A DNA stretch of 64,000 bases from the NCBI GenBank assembly GCA_002104895.1, contig MCFG01000098.1, positions 81,001 to 145,000 of the forward strand. Reading direction: 5' to 3'. Numbering within the stretch: the stretch's first letter is position 1; every line of letters starts with the position of its first letter. This DNA comes from Anaeromyces robustus (taxonomy: Eukaryota > Neocallimastigomycota > Neocallimastigomycetes > Neocallimastigales > Neocallimastigaceae). The notes under the pieces were generated by a model that saw nothing but the letters and a program-made list of their open reading frames with translations, did not search any database and had not been told where the DNA came from. Of this stretch, positions 12,461 through 25,175 are shown one piece after another. The translations under genes and the position numbers were made by a program.

Positions 12461-14305
12461 TCATGTCCTTCTTGACAAGCATAAAATTAATGTGTGTTCA
12501 CACTTATAATTTTCTTTATTAACATCTGCTCCAAGTTCTACTAAATATTTTACTATATTTTCATTTCCAATAATACAAGCATCAATAAATGGTTTTGCAC
12601 AAGCAAAAAATAATGGTGTTTCACCCTTATTATCTTCTTTATTAATATTTGCTCCAAGTTCTACTAAATATTTTACTATATTTTCATGTCCTTCTTGACA
12701 AGCATAAAATAATGGTGTTTCACCAAAATAATTTATTTTATGAATATTTGCTCCATGTTCTACTAAATATTTTACTATATTTTCATCTCCTTCTTGACAA
12801 GCACTAAATAATGGTGTTTCTATATTAAAAGTTTCTTTATAAATATCTGCTCCATTTTCCACTAAATATTTTACTATATTTTCATTACTATAATAACAAG
12901 CATAAAATAATGGTGTTTCACCAAACTTATTTTCTTTATTAATATTTGCTCCATGTTCTACTAAATATTTTACTACATTTTCATTTTCACTTTCACAAGC
13001 ACTAAATAATGGTGTTTGTCTTCTATTATTTTCTTTATTAATATCTGCTCCATTTTCCACTAAATATTTTACTATATTTTCATCTCCACTTTTACAAGCA
13101 TTAAATAATGATGTTTGTCCTATATCATTTTCTTTATTAATATCTGCTCCATTTTCCACTAAATATTTTACTATATTTTCATCTCCACTTTTACAAGCAT
13201 AAAATAATAGTGTTTCACGAGAATCATTTTCTTTATTAATATCTGCTCCATTTTCCACTAAATATTTTACTATATTTTCATGTCCTTGATTACAAGCATA
13301 AAATAATGGTGTTTCACCATACCTATTTTCTTTATTAATATTTGCTCCATGTTCTACTAAATATTTTACTATATTTTCATTTCCATATTCACAAGCATTA
13401 AATAATGGTGTTTGTCTATCAATAGTTTCTTTATAAACATCTGCTCCATTTTCCACTAAATATTTTATTATATTTTCATTGTCACTTTTACTTTCACATG
13501 CATTAAATAATGGTGTTAAATTATTAACACCTTCATTATTAACATCTGCTCCATGTTTTACTAAATATTTTACTATATTTTCATGTCCTCCTTTACAAGC
13601 ATAAGATAATGGCATTTCTCTTTTAATATTGCTTATATTAATATCTGCTCCATGTTTTACTAAATATTTTACTATATTTTCATGTCCTTTATAACAAGCA
13701 TAAGATAATGGTATTTCTTCATTAATATTGGTTATATTAATATCTGCTCCAGATTCAACCAAAAATTTTACTATATATTCATTTCCAGTTTTACAAGCAT
13801 TAAATAAATAATACGAACTATCATATTTTTCAATATCATCTTCGAATTCATCGAATTCTTCGAATTCTTCGAAATCTTCGAATTCTGTAGATAGTTTATA
13901 TTTATTATTATTTATTTGCCGATATAAATCTGAATTGGATATGGCTATTTGATTTTTATAATATAAAAGTAATATTAAAATAAATTCATTATCAAAAAAT
14001 TTTAAATAATTAAAAAGGGTTTCCAATAATTCTTTATCATTATTTTTCATTAACTTTTTTATTAAAAAGGAAGAAATATTTAAATAACTTGTACAATTTT
14101 CTAATATAAATTGTAATCTTTCAGAATTTAATTGATTTCTTTCGTATAACTCAAAAACTATATCCTTTTCAATATTATTTTTTTTATTTTTATTAAATAA
14201 ACTTACTACTTCATCTTTATTTTTATTATCAATTGCAATTAAATAGGAATGAATTAAATCTTTGTCACCATTAAAATTTTCAATATTATTTTCACTATTA
14301 ACCAT
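12461..14305 (-). CDS. Ankyrin-repeat protein, 13 repeats, 614 aa
   Basis: Single-exon gene, probably a cytosolic protein-interaction scaffold; the partner cannot be told from sequence. Residues 1 to about 165 are a non-ankyrin region rich in Asn, Lys and Leu that ends in an acidic patch (EFEDFEEFEEFDEFEDD). Thirteen ankyrin units of about 33 residues follow, with consensus TPLFYAC..G.ENIVKYLVE.GADINKEN. Units 6-8 are almost identical in DNA, pointing to recent tandem amplification. Unit 13 is preceded by an unusual insert, ACAKPFIDAC. The frame ends in LILCLSRRT, which does not fit an ankyrin unit, and the missing units continue out of frame downstream, so the true C-terminus was longer. No signal peptide or membrane segment. 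Large families of such proteins are known in anaerobic fungi. Confidence 0.93.
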   Translation of the reverse strand: MVNSENNIENFNGDKDLIHSYLIAIDNKNKDEVVSLFNKNKKNNIEKDIVFELYERNQLNSERLQFILENCTSYLNISSFLIKKLMKNNDKELLETLFNYLKFFDNEFILILLLYYKNQIAISNSDLYRQINNNKYKLSTEFEDFEEFEEFDEFEDDIEKYDSSYYLFNACKTGNEYIVKFLVESGADINITNINEEIPLSYACYKGHENIVKYLVKHGADINISNIKREMPLSYACKGGHENIVKYLVKHGADVNNEGVNNLTPLFNACESKSDNENIIKYLVENGADVYKETIDRQTPLFNACEYGNENIVKYLVEHGANINKENRYGETPLFYACNQGHENIVKYLVENGADINKENDSRETLLFYACKSGDENIVKYLVENGADINKENDIGQTSLFNACKSGDENIVKYLVENGADINKENNRRQTPLFSACESENENVVKYLVEHGANINKENKFGETPLFYACYYSNENIVKYLVENGADIYKETFNIETPLFSACQEGDENIVKYLVEHGANIHKINYFGETPLFYACQEGHENIVKYLVELGANINKEDNKGETPLFFACAKPFIDACIIGNENIVKYLVELGADVNKENYKCEHTLILCLSRRT

Positions 14306-14499
14306 TTCTTCATAATTTGAATTTTAAAATTAATTAATTAATTATGAATTTATTTTAACAAATAAATCAATAAATAAAAAATATTCTTATTTCATAAATA
14401 TTATTAACAATTACTTTTTATTTATATATATATTATTATATAAAATAAAAATAAAATATAATTATATTTATACATATATTCATTTATTTTTTTTTTATA

Positions 14500-14501
<2 letters not shown>

Positions 14502-14546
<45 letters not shown>
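14502..14546. repeat. Poly-A run of about 45
   Basis: One of the longest homopolymers in the window, about 200 bases upstream of the ankyrin gene start. Runs like this can act as nucleosome-excluding promoter DNA, but the length is also at risk of assembly error. Confidence 0.9.
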
Positions 14547-14547
<1 letters not shown>

Positions 14548-14787
14548 CAATATAAATCTAAATTTAAAAAAATATTAAATAATAGAAAAATTCATTTATA
14601 AAAGTGATTTCTTTTTCTGTTTTTTTTTTTTTTTATTATAGAAATACAAATTAATTTGTGAAAAAAAAAAAAAAATTATTTAAAATGTCCAAAAAAATTA
14701 ATTAATTGAACCAGTATTTAAAACTATTTAAAAATATATCATATCATAATAGGCCAATTTTTTTCTAACTAAATATAAATATACAGG

Positions 14788-14813
14788 ATAATTATGATAT
14801 ATATCATAATTAT
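14788..14813. repeat. 26-nt perfect palindrome
   Basis: ATAATTATGATAT mirrors itself exactly. The outer context GGATAAT and ATTATCC continues the symmetry after a short break. It lies in a less AT-rich island (14740-14950) with no readable protein. Confidence 0.8.
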
Positions 14814-14994
14814 ATTATCCCATAGGTTAATCATTATTAAATTAATTGTACAGGTACAGATAAAAGATTGTCACACATTACCAAAAGATCATTAGGAAGT
14901 AAATACAGGAGTACTGAAATATTTATAATTATTAAGGTTTGTTATTAAACAAGTGAAAAAAAATTTTTTTTTTTATCTTATTATTTAATATTTA

Positions 14995-14995
<1 letters not shown>

Positions 14996-15037
<42 letters not shown>

Positions 15038-15251
15038 ATTAAATAAATACATAAATAAATAAATAAATAAATAACTAAATAAATAATTAATTAATTAATT
15101 AATAAATAACTGAATAAATAAATAAATAAATAAATAAATATGTAAGTAAATAAATAAATAAATAAGTAAATAAATAAATATATAAATTAAATAAATAAGT
15201 AAATAAATAAATATATAAATTAAATAAATAAATAAATAAATTAAATAAATA
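14996..15251. repeat. Interrupted (AAAT)n microsatellite
   Basis: About 250 bases of AAAT units with sporadic substitutions (ACAT, AACT, AAGT), ending in ATAGATATATA. Confidence 0.95.
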
Positions 15252-15680
15252 GATATATATTATATAATAATACTATTAATTAATTTAATAGTTAAATAAC
15301 TAAAAGGAATTACTACAAATATAAATATGTGAATATGAGTATTAACATTTGATATTATTTAAAGAGAAAAATAAAAAATAAAAAATAAAAAATATTGTTA
15401 TTAATAAAAACTATAAAAAATAATTGACATTTATTATTGTTATTGTTCATATGTCAATTTTATTTATTTTACATTTTTTTCTTCTTTTTTGACTCTGAAC
15501 AGCATATATTAATCATTTGTTTGTTTAATATATTAATAAATTAAATAATATAATCTATAAATAAAATAAAATTGGCATATTATAATTATTTTTATTTTTA
15601 AATATTGTTCAATAATTAATTTTTTGGAAATTTTAAAAAAATTTCTTTTTTTTTAGTTTAAAATAATAAGACATTTTTAT

Positions 15681-15734
15681 TTAAAAGAAAAATAAATTTT
15701 TAATAGTTTGATTAACTGTTTTTTTTTTATATTT
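15681..15734 (+). repeat. Direct repeat B, right of the ankyrin gene
   Basis: Second copy of the sequence at 11581-11639, in the same orientation, with three short indels and one substitution in the core. Unlike copy A it is not preceded by a poly-A tail. Confidence 0.7.
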
Positions 15735-15876
15735 AAAACTGTTTTTTTTTTAACAAAAAAAAAATAGTACCTAATAATAATATGCATCTTTTTTTTTTTT
15801 TTTTGGAATTATTTTAGTATATGTACTAAATCTAAAATATGTAATAATAATTATTTATAATTAATAATAAAAAAAA

Positions 15877-15914
15877 CATTGGAAATATATTCTTTTTTCC
15901 TTTAGTCTAGAAAA
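15877..15914 (-). repeat. Diverged third copy of the 33-nt terminal motif
   Basis: Reads CATTGGAAATATATTC, then a T-rich gap, TTCCTTTAGTCTA and an A-run. It matches the inverted-repeat ends at 30172-30204 and 32921-32953 with a few changes. An (AAT)n array begins about 12 bases after it. A solitary terminal motif may be a deletion remnant of the same element type. Confidence 0.5.
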
Positions 15915-15923
15915 AAAATTTTT

Positions 15924-15925
<2 letters not shown>

Positions 15926-15956
<31 letters not shown>

Positions 15957-15984
15957 GAAAATAATAATAATAATAATAATAGAA

Positions 15985-16015
<31 letters not shown>

Positions 16016-16018
16016 GAA

Positions 16019-16084
<66 letters not shown>

Positions 16085-16087
16085 GAA

Positions 16088-16118
<31 letters not shown>

Positions 16119-16121
16119 GAA

Positions 16122-16152
<31 letters not shown>

Positions 16153-16153
16153 T
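15926..16153. repeat. (AAT)n array with AGAAA interruptions
   Basis: AAT units broken six times by AGAAA or AGAAT at intervals of about 20-38 bases, so a higher-order repeat has formed inside the microsatellite. Confidence 0.95.
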
Positions 16154-16339
16154 TGTAAGGTAAAACTATAATAATTTTTGTTTTAATAACTTTTATAATT
16201 TAATACTTTATCAATTTAGAGAGAAAGATAAAACTAAGATTATTATATATTAATTATAAATATTATTAGGGGGTTTCCATTTCACCAAGTCACGTTTTTT
16301 TTGTGGCTAAATATAATATGTATACATTATTTTATTTAT

Positions 16340-16682
16340 TTTTTTTATTTTATTTATTATTATAATTATTACTATTATTATTATTTATTATTTATTATTT
16401 ATTATTACTATTATTATTATTTATTATTAATTATTTATTATTTATTATTATTAATTCATTATTTATTATTATTTATTTATTATTTATTATTATTTATTTA
16501 TTATTTATTATTTATTATTTATTATTTACTATTTATTATTACTATTATTATTATTTATTATTAATTATTTATTATTATTAATTCATTATTTATTATTATT
16601 TATTTATTATTTATTATTATTTTATTTATTATTTATTATTATTTATTTATTATTTATTATTTATTATTTATTATTTATTAAA
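16340..16682. repeat. TTA/TTTA array with 132-nt internal duplication
   Basis: The segment starting at about 16403 recurs almost base for base at about 16535, including the rare TTACTATTATTATTATT and TTAATTCATT markers. This shows a tandem duplication of roughly 132 bases inside simple-sequence DNA. Confidence 0.75.
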
Positions 16683-17180
16683 ATAAAATAATTACATTTT
16701 TAATATGGCGTATTTTTTAAAAAGTGTAAATTTTTGTATATTAAGTTGGCGAAATGGGACACCCATATTCTTATATATTAATCTAACCTTTAAAAGTAAT
16801 AAATGCATAACCTAATCTATAATAATCTATAATACTTTTAATTTTAATTTATATTATTAATATTATTTATTATTTATTCTTTCCATTCTTTCTTTCATTT
16901 CATTTTATACCTATATTAAGATTAAACAATTTTTAATACTACTAATTATTTATTTATAATTTTTAATTAATATTTTAGAATTTTTTTTTATTTTGAACTA
17001 TGAAGAACTATTTCAATAAAAAATAAAAATAATAATTATTAATATAGATTTACACTTTAACATTATTATTATATTTTAATTATATATTGTGTATAATATA
17101 AATTTGATATTAGATTTATTATATTAATTAACAATATTATTATAATTTTTTTTTTCTTTAAAAAAAAAAAACAAAAAACA

Positions 17181-17373
<193 letters not shown>

Positions 17374-17407
17374 CATTTAATAATAAAATAAATAAATAAA
17401 TAATTAA

Positions 17408-17448
<41 letters not shown>

Positions 17449-20395
17449 AATAAAAAAATGTAATGTATCTTATATAAAATAAAAAAAAAAAAATAAAAAA
17501 TATAAAAAAAAAAGTAAAATTGTTTATTCTACATAAATAATAACAATAAAAAATATACATTTCAATAACATATATATATTATTTATTTATTTATTTATTA
17601 TAATTTGTTAAAATAAACAAATAAATAATAAATAATAAAAAAATAAATAAATAAATTAATTCATATTGAATAATTAAATAATTAAATAATTAAATAAAAA
17701 TAAAAATGAAATGAAATAAAATAAATCCTAATAAAATAATATATTTTATAATATTAATATATTCTATAATATTTTCTATTTTCTATTTTCTATTTTCTAT
17801 TATTAATATTTTTTAAATTATATAACCATTAAAATAGAATATAAAAATGTAATATGAACATTTTAATATTACATTTTTAGCCTTAATAAATAAATTAATA
17901 AGTAATAAATCATAAATAATTAATAATAAATAATTAATAATAATTAATAATTAATAATAGAAAAAATTGTAGATGTAACATACAAATAAATACAAATAAA
18001 TAAATCAACAGATGAAATAATAATAATTAATAATAATAATTAATAAATAAAAAAAAGTTGATACATATTTTAATAATGAAATGAACGGAAATGAAATTAA
18101 AATTTCCATTGAATTAAGAAATGAATAATCAATAATAAAAAATGTAGAATTTTTTTTTTCGGTAATATAATCCAATTAATATTAAATAAATAAAATAAAT
18201 ATAAAATAATAAATAGAAATAGAATTAAAGTTTTAAAAAATAAATAAAAATAAATAAATAAATAAATGAATAAATGAATAAAAAGATAGATGCCGTTGCT
18301 TCTTTTTCTACTTCTTTTTTTTTTATATTTAAACTAATAAATGAATAAATAAATAAACATCTAAATAAATAAATAACTTTTTAATGGAATGAAAATAAAC
18401 TATAACTATAAATATAAAAAATAAAATAAAATAATATATATAAATATATAAAAATATATAATATTATAATATTATAATATTTATTATTATTATTTATATT
18501 TATTATTAATATTTAAATAAATAAATAAATAAAAAACTATTAAATTAAATAAATGCTAAGTCATAATTCCTTTTCCTTTTTTTTATTATTTATTTTAAAA
18601 TCAGTTGAATTCTTGATGTTTTTTTTTTTTTTTTTTTCCTTTGATGGATGATGATGAATGATGTTAATTAATAATAAGAATTTTATTTAATTCATTCATT
18701 CATTTATTTTATAATAATTTATTTATTTTATAATTAAATATTTATTTAAATTTTATTAATACTTATAAAAAAAATTTAAGCCAAGAATTTTAAATTTTAC
18801 TATAAACAGTTGGAATAAACTTTAAAAAATAAAAATAAATGAATGAAATCATAATTTAAATAAATTTTATTATTTAATTAATTATTAATTTATTTATTAT
18901 AAATATATTATAATTATATAAAATAATATATAATTATATATAATCATATATATTGTAAATATTTATTAATTTTTTTTTTAAAAAATAGATGAAAAGATTT
19001 TTTTTTATGGTTATTTAAAAATTTTAATGTAAAGAAGGAAAAACCAAAAAAACAAAAAAAAAACATTAAAAGAAAATAAATCTTTTATATATATTATATT
19101 ATATTGTATAATATATTAAAATATATATAATATATATAATATTATGTACTACAATATAAAGTAATACAATATAAATTAAATAAAAAGATATTGAATTTTT
19201 GAATTTTGATTTTTTTTCATATTTTCAATATTTTAATTTATTTTCTATAAATTTCCTTTTTATTTATTGATTATATTTGATTATATTGTAATATATTTAA
19301 ATCATATATTAATTAATTTAAAATTGATTTTTTTTATTTGTTTCTTTATTTATTATTATTCATGCAAAACCAAAAAAAAAGATTCTTTTTTTAATATTTA
19401 ATCAATGAATAATTATTAATTATTTAAATAAATCAATATATACTAAATGAATGAATGAATAAATAAATTAATGTATTTTGTATTTTTTTTTTTTACATCA
19501 TTGTTAACATCATCATTGTTTTTTTTTAATTTAAAATCGTTTTAATTAATTTATCCAACATCTTTTTTTGAAATTGGAATAGAGACATAAAATTTATTTA
19601 TTTAAATAATTATTCATTCATTTAAATAAATATATTTTATTTATTTTAATTAAATGCATAAAAATCAAAGTTTTTTTTTTTTTAATTAAAAAATAAAAAT
19701 AAAAATGATGAAGTTGACTTAACCTTTTTTTATTATTATTATTATTATTTTTAATTAAAAAAAGTCATCATCATTAATTTTATGTTCCATCTCTAAAAAA
19801 AAAAAACAAAAAAAAAACTTTTTGATTTTTAAATAATAGTTTTTATATATTATATATATTATATATTATATTATATATATTATAATTAAATAAAATAAAT
19901 ATAAATATTAATAAAAAAAGGTAGTTAAAATGTTAAAATTATTAAATAACTTAATAATGGATGATAAATATACATAATATATAATTAATTATTATAATAA
20001 ATATTTTCTATTACGGATTAATTTTTTTTATTTATAATTTAATTACAATATAATACAATATAAAATATATCATGATATTAAAGAATATGTAATAATAATA
20101 ATAATAATAAAAAAAAAAAGACGTAATAATAATAAATCTTCATAATAAATCGTTATAATAATAATTAATAATTATAATAATTAATCCACTTTTTTTTTTT
20201 TTTAAAAAAAAAAATATTTTATATTTATCATACATATATATATTCGAATTAATCCACTTTTTTTTAAGGGTTAATAATATAATGTTTAGATAATTATACA
20301 ATATTTTATTTTATTTTATTATACAATATAGAAATTTTATATCAATGGAAAAAAAAACATAATTATTTAAAATAAAATTATTATATATATTTGAT

Positions 20396-20428
20396 TATAG
20401 TTTTTAGGTAATCTACCTAAAAACTATA
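20396..20428. repeat. 15-bp hairpin with 3-nt loop
   Basis: TATAGTTTTTAGGTA pairs perfectly with TACCTAAAAACTATA across the loop ATC. It lies about 40 bases before a 41-nt poly-T run. Confidence 0.85.
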
Positions 20429-20469
20429 AATTAAAAGATGATTCTTTAAATGAATACCTTATATAATAT

Positions 20470-20470
<1 letters not shown>

Positions 20471-20511
<41 letters not shown>
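20471..20511. repeat. Poly-T run of about 41
   Basis: Uninterrupted T-run just downstream of the 20396-20428 hairpin. Confidence 0.9.
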
Positions 20512-20986
20512 CATTATATTCATTTAGATTGAGAATATTTACAATTAATTATTAATATAATAATTGTATATTTCATCCTATATTTTTCAATAATATATAA
20601 TAGTGAAGAATAACAAAGGATTCATAAACAAAAACATATATTATATATAACATACCTTTATTTATTATAATATTTTATAAATAAATTTTTTATGATGATA
20701 GTATATATTCTGTAATTATTTTTAAGTCATTTCAATATTCATTTTGTTAATATGTATCTATTTTTTTTTTAAATAATAAACTTGTAGATATTTTATATTT
20801 TATTATATATTTTTAACAATAGTCATAATCCTAATAATAATAATAATGATAATGATATTTTAATTATTCTTTACTTATTCTTTATATTATTTATCATCAT
20901 TAATTATTTATTATTTATTATTTATTATTTATTTATTATTTATTATTTATTATTTATTATTTATCATCATTAATTATTTATTATTT

Positions 20987-21018
<32 letters not shown>

Positions 21019-21250
21019 TTATATGGATATTTTTTAGGAGATGAAAAAAGAGGGACCATATTCTTAATTAAAAATTAGATTTAAAATATTATTATTTAAA
21101 TATTATTTCTTATTTAATTAATATATAATCTTTTTTTTTTTTTTTTTTAAGGAAATTCTTTTTTTTTTTTTTTATATTGTATTACTATATTATATATATA
21201 TAATGTATGTAATTATGAATAATAATAATAATAAAACAATAATGAAGAAG

Positions 21251-21284
<34 letters not shown>

Positions 21285-23798
21285 GTGTAGTTTAATAGTT
21301 TATACTTAAAAAAATAAATATATTAATATAATATAATTCTTATATATATAAAAATAAAGAGTAAACATAATAAAATTATAAAATATTAATTATTAAATAA
21401 AAAAAAGTAAATTCATTGATGTTATAATTGAATTTTTTTTATTATATGCTTTATTTTTTCTTTTTTTTTTTTTTTTCTTTTTTTTTTTTTTTAATATTTA
21501 AAAATATATATCATACATTAAAAATGATATAATACTAATACTATAATTATACAGTAATTATTATATAAAATATATATAAATCTAAAAAAAAAATACTTCA
21601 TTTTTACTTTTATTTAAAACATTTTTTTTTCTTAAAGTATAATAAAAGTTTGAATTTTTTTATTTTATTTGTTTGTTTGTTTGTTATATGATTTAACATT
21701 TATTAAATTATTGAATATAATTTTATTTAATTATTTAATTTTTTTCATTTAAAATATCCTTTAAAATATTATTATTATTATTAAAATATTTTTTTATAAA
21801 CTAACTTATTAGATATATAGAAAAACCTTTTTTTTTTTTATTTTATTTTATTATTATTAATTAATTATAAAAAGGTTTTTTACTTTATTATTATTAATAT
21901 TTTTTCTATTTATTTAACTTTTAATTAGATATTTATTTAAATCTACGTTTATACATTTATTTATTTATTAATTTATTAATTTTTAGATGGTATAAAAAGA
22001 AAATCTGGTCATTTTTTTTTAATAAAATAAAAAAAAGATGGAATTTTAGAATAAAGTTTTATCAATGTATTCTAATATATTATGAACATATATTAAAATT
22101 AAATACAGATTAAAATTTTAAACTTTTTTTTTTTCATCATCAATTTTTTTTAATTTTTTTTATTTTTTTAATTTTTTTTAATTTTTAAATTTTAAATTTT
22201 AAAATTTCATCTAAATTCTAAATTAAAAAATTCCAATAATTAATATTTATAAAAAATAAAAAATAAACAAAAAATTAAAAAATAAAATTTTATTATTATT
22301 AATTATTATTAATTAAATTTCTTTTTTTTTTTTCAATTTCAATTTCATTTTCATTTTTATAAAATTTTAATTTTTAATTAATTAAAAAATCAATTATTAT
22401 TTAATTTTACATATATTAGAGTATAATGATAATTTATGATTACATGTAATGTATGATCCCAAAAAAAAAAACATAGATGTTGATGTTTAAAAAAAAATCA
22501 TTTAGAAAAAAAAAAAAAAACTTTAAAAATTAAAAGGTTTTTTTAAAATGTTTAAAATTTATTTAACTTATTATTTATTCATTCATTTATTTATATATTT
22601 ATTTAGTTTAATAGGAATTAAAAAGGCATTTTTAATTCTCAACCAATAAATTAAAAAGTTTTTATTATTGTTTTAGGAAAGGAAGGAAGGATTATACTTT
22701 TTTTTTTATTTATTTTTATTTATTTAAATTAAAATATAAAGTAAATAAATAAAAAAGAATGGATTTTATTTAAAATTATATAAAGTTTTATTATTATTAA
22801 TATTATTTATTTATTTATATTTTCAAATCCTTTTTATTTTTAAAGCTTTTTTTCATTTTCATTTTCATTTTAATTAATACCTACACTTTATGATGTGTTC
22901 TTTTTTTTTTTTTTTTATTATTAATAATAAAAACTTATTATTATAAAATAGATATTTATATTTATTAATAATAATTTTTAATGTTTTTTTTTTTTTTTTT
23001 TTGTTTTGTTTATTTTTTCTTTTTTTCTTTTATTTTTTTTTTTAAAAAATAAAAGTTTTAATTAAAAAAAGAATTAAAAAAAAAAAAAAAAAGTAATTTA
23101 ATAAATGAAATAATAAAAGTTTTTTTTTTTTTTAATATTTTTTAATAAAGGAAAAATTCAAATATAAAGTTTTATGTTTTGAATTTCCATTTTTTTTTTT
23201 TAATGAAATAAATAAATGAAAATAAAATAAAAATAAAATAAAAATGAATAAATATATAAATAAATAAATGTTAATATATTATTAATATTATTTATAATAA
23301 TATTTTAAATATTATTTATAATATTATTATTAATAATACATTATTTTTATTTTAATATTATTTTAATATGAATAATTTATTTATTATTTATTTATTTATT
23401 ATTTAATTAATTTATTTATATGTATTTTATATTTTATGTATATCATTATTTTAGAGAGATGAAATTGAAATTGTGAAAATTAAAAGATTTAGATGAATAA
23501 ATTAATGAATAATTAAATAAATATCTAAATAAATATCTAATTAAATTTAATGAATAAATCAATATATAATAAATAAATAAAAATTATTTATATGAAATAT
23601 GAAATATGAAATTAGATGAAATGATTTATATGAAATTGTATTTAATATAATATTTTATTATATTTTATATTTCATATTTTTCGGTAAAGAAAGATCATTC
23701 TATTTTTATTTTATTTATATTTATATTTTTATATTATATTATTAATAATCATAAAATGTATTAAATAAAATATTATAGAATAATATAAAAATAATATG

Positions 23799-23867
23799 AT
23801 ATGATATAAAAATGTGATATTAAATATCATTTTTATATCATTTTTATATCACATTTTTATATCATAT
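23799..23867. repeat. 22-bp inverted repeat with nested tandem units
   Basis: The left arm 23799-23820 and right arm 23846-23867 are exact reverse complements (outer ATATGATATAAAAATG). The 25-nt loop repeats the theme ATATCATTTTT, so hairpin and slipped structures can compete. Confidence 0.8.
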
Positions 23868-25059
23868 TTTTATGTATCATCATGTAATAATAATAATTAT
23901 AAATAATAATAATAATATTTTAATAATAATAATAAAATGTATCCTTTATTTTTTATTTCTCTGTACAACCTTAAAATTTAATAACCAACTAATTAATTAT
24001 CTTTATAATAATAATAATAGTGTAAATACTCCTAATACAAATTATAAAGGAATAAAAAAAAAAACATGTTAATTATTATTCATATCAAATTTACTTCTAT
24101 ATTAATGATGTCTTATAAAGTTGGTTATTGTATTGTGTTTATCTAAAGTAAATTAATAACATGGTATATAATAATATTAAAACAAAAATTACTCTTAATA
24201 ATAATTAAAATCATAATTAAAATCATTAAAATCATTGAAATAATAAATATAAATGAAAAAAAAGTTTTTTAATTTTTTTTATTTTTTATTTTTTAATTTT
24301 AATTAAACTTTTTTTTTTTTTTTTTTTAAAAAAAAAACATTGTTACATAATAAATAAATAAAAAAAATAAAAAAAATAAAAAAACTTTTTTTTTTATTTC
24401 TTAATTATAATTATAATAATAACATTAATAATAACAACAACAATAATTATTATTATTATTAATTAATATTAAAATAAAAACTGATTTTTTTGTATTTTTT
24501 ATTTTTGTATTTTCTTTGGTTTGTTGTATTTTTAGTGTTTTTTGTATTTTTTTATTTTTAGTGTTATGTTACATCTTTTTTCCATTCAATATATTAATAA
24601 TATATGTACATAATATATTAAACTATAATTTAATATATATAAAATAGAATTTATTTTAATAAAAAAGTGCAACATTTTTTATATATTATGAAAAAGATGT
24701 CAAAAAAAAAAAAAAAGATGGTCTTTTTTTATTAATTATTAATTATTAATAATTAATTATTTCATTTATTTAAATATTATATTTTAATATATTTATATAA
24801 TATATTATTAATACATTATAATATATAATTAATTTAAATATATGTAATTTTTTTTAAAGTATCGGAAATCTTCCAAAAAATAAAAAAACCGAAAATTTTT
24901 AATATTTTTTGTGCAATTATAAATTTATGAAACTTTTTTTTTCTTTGGATTTTGGAATAAATAAATGAATGAATAAATAAATAGAAAAATAAATAAATTT
25001 ATAGATATAGAATAGATATAAATCTATAAATAAATCTATCTATTATAATAAAATGAATA

Positions 25060-25093
25060 AATAAATAAAAAAATAAATAAATAAATAAATAAA

Positions 25094-25155
<62 letters not shown>

Positions 25156-25175
25156 AAGATTAATAAATAAATAAA
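25060..25175. repeat. (AAAT)n microsatellite
   Basis: About 110 bases of AAAT units with few interruptions. Confidence 0.9.
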
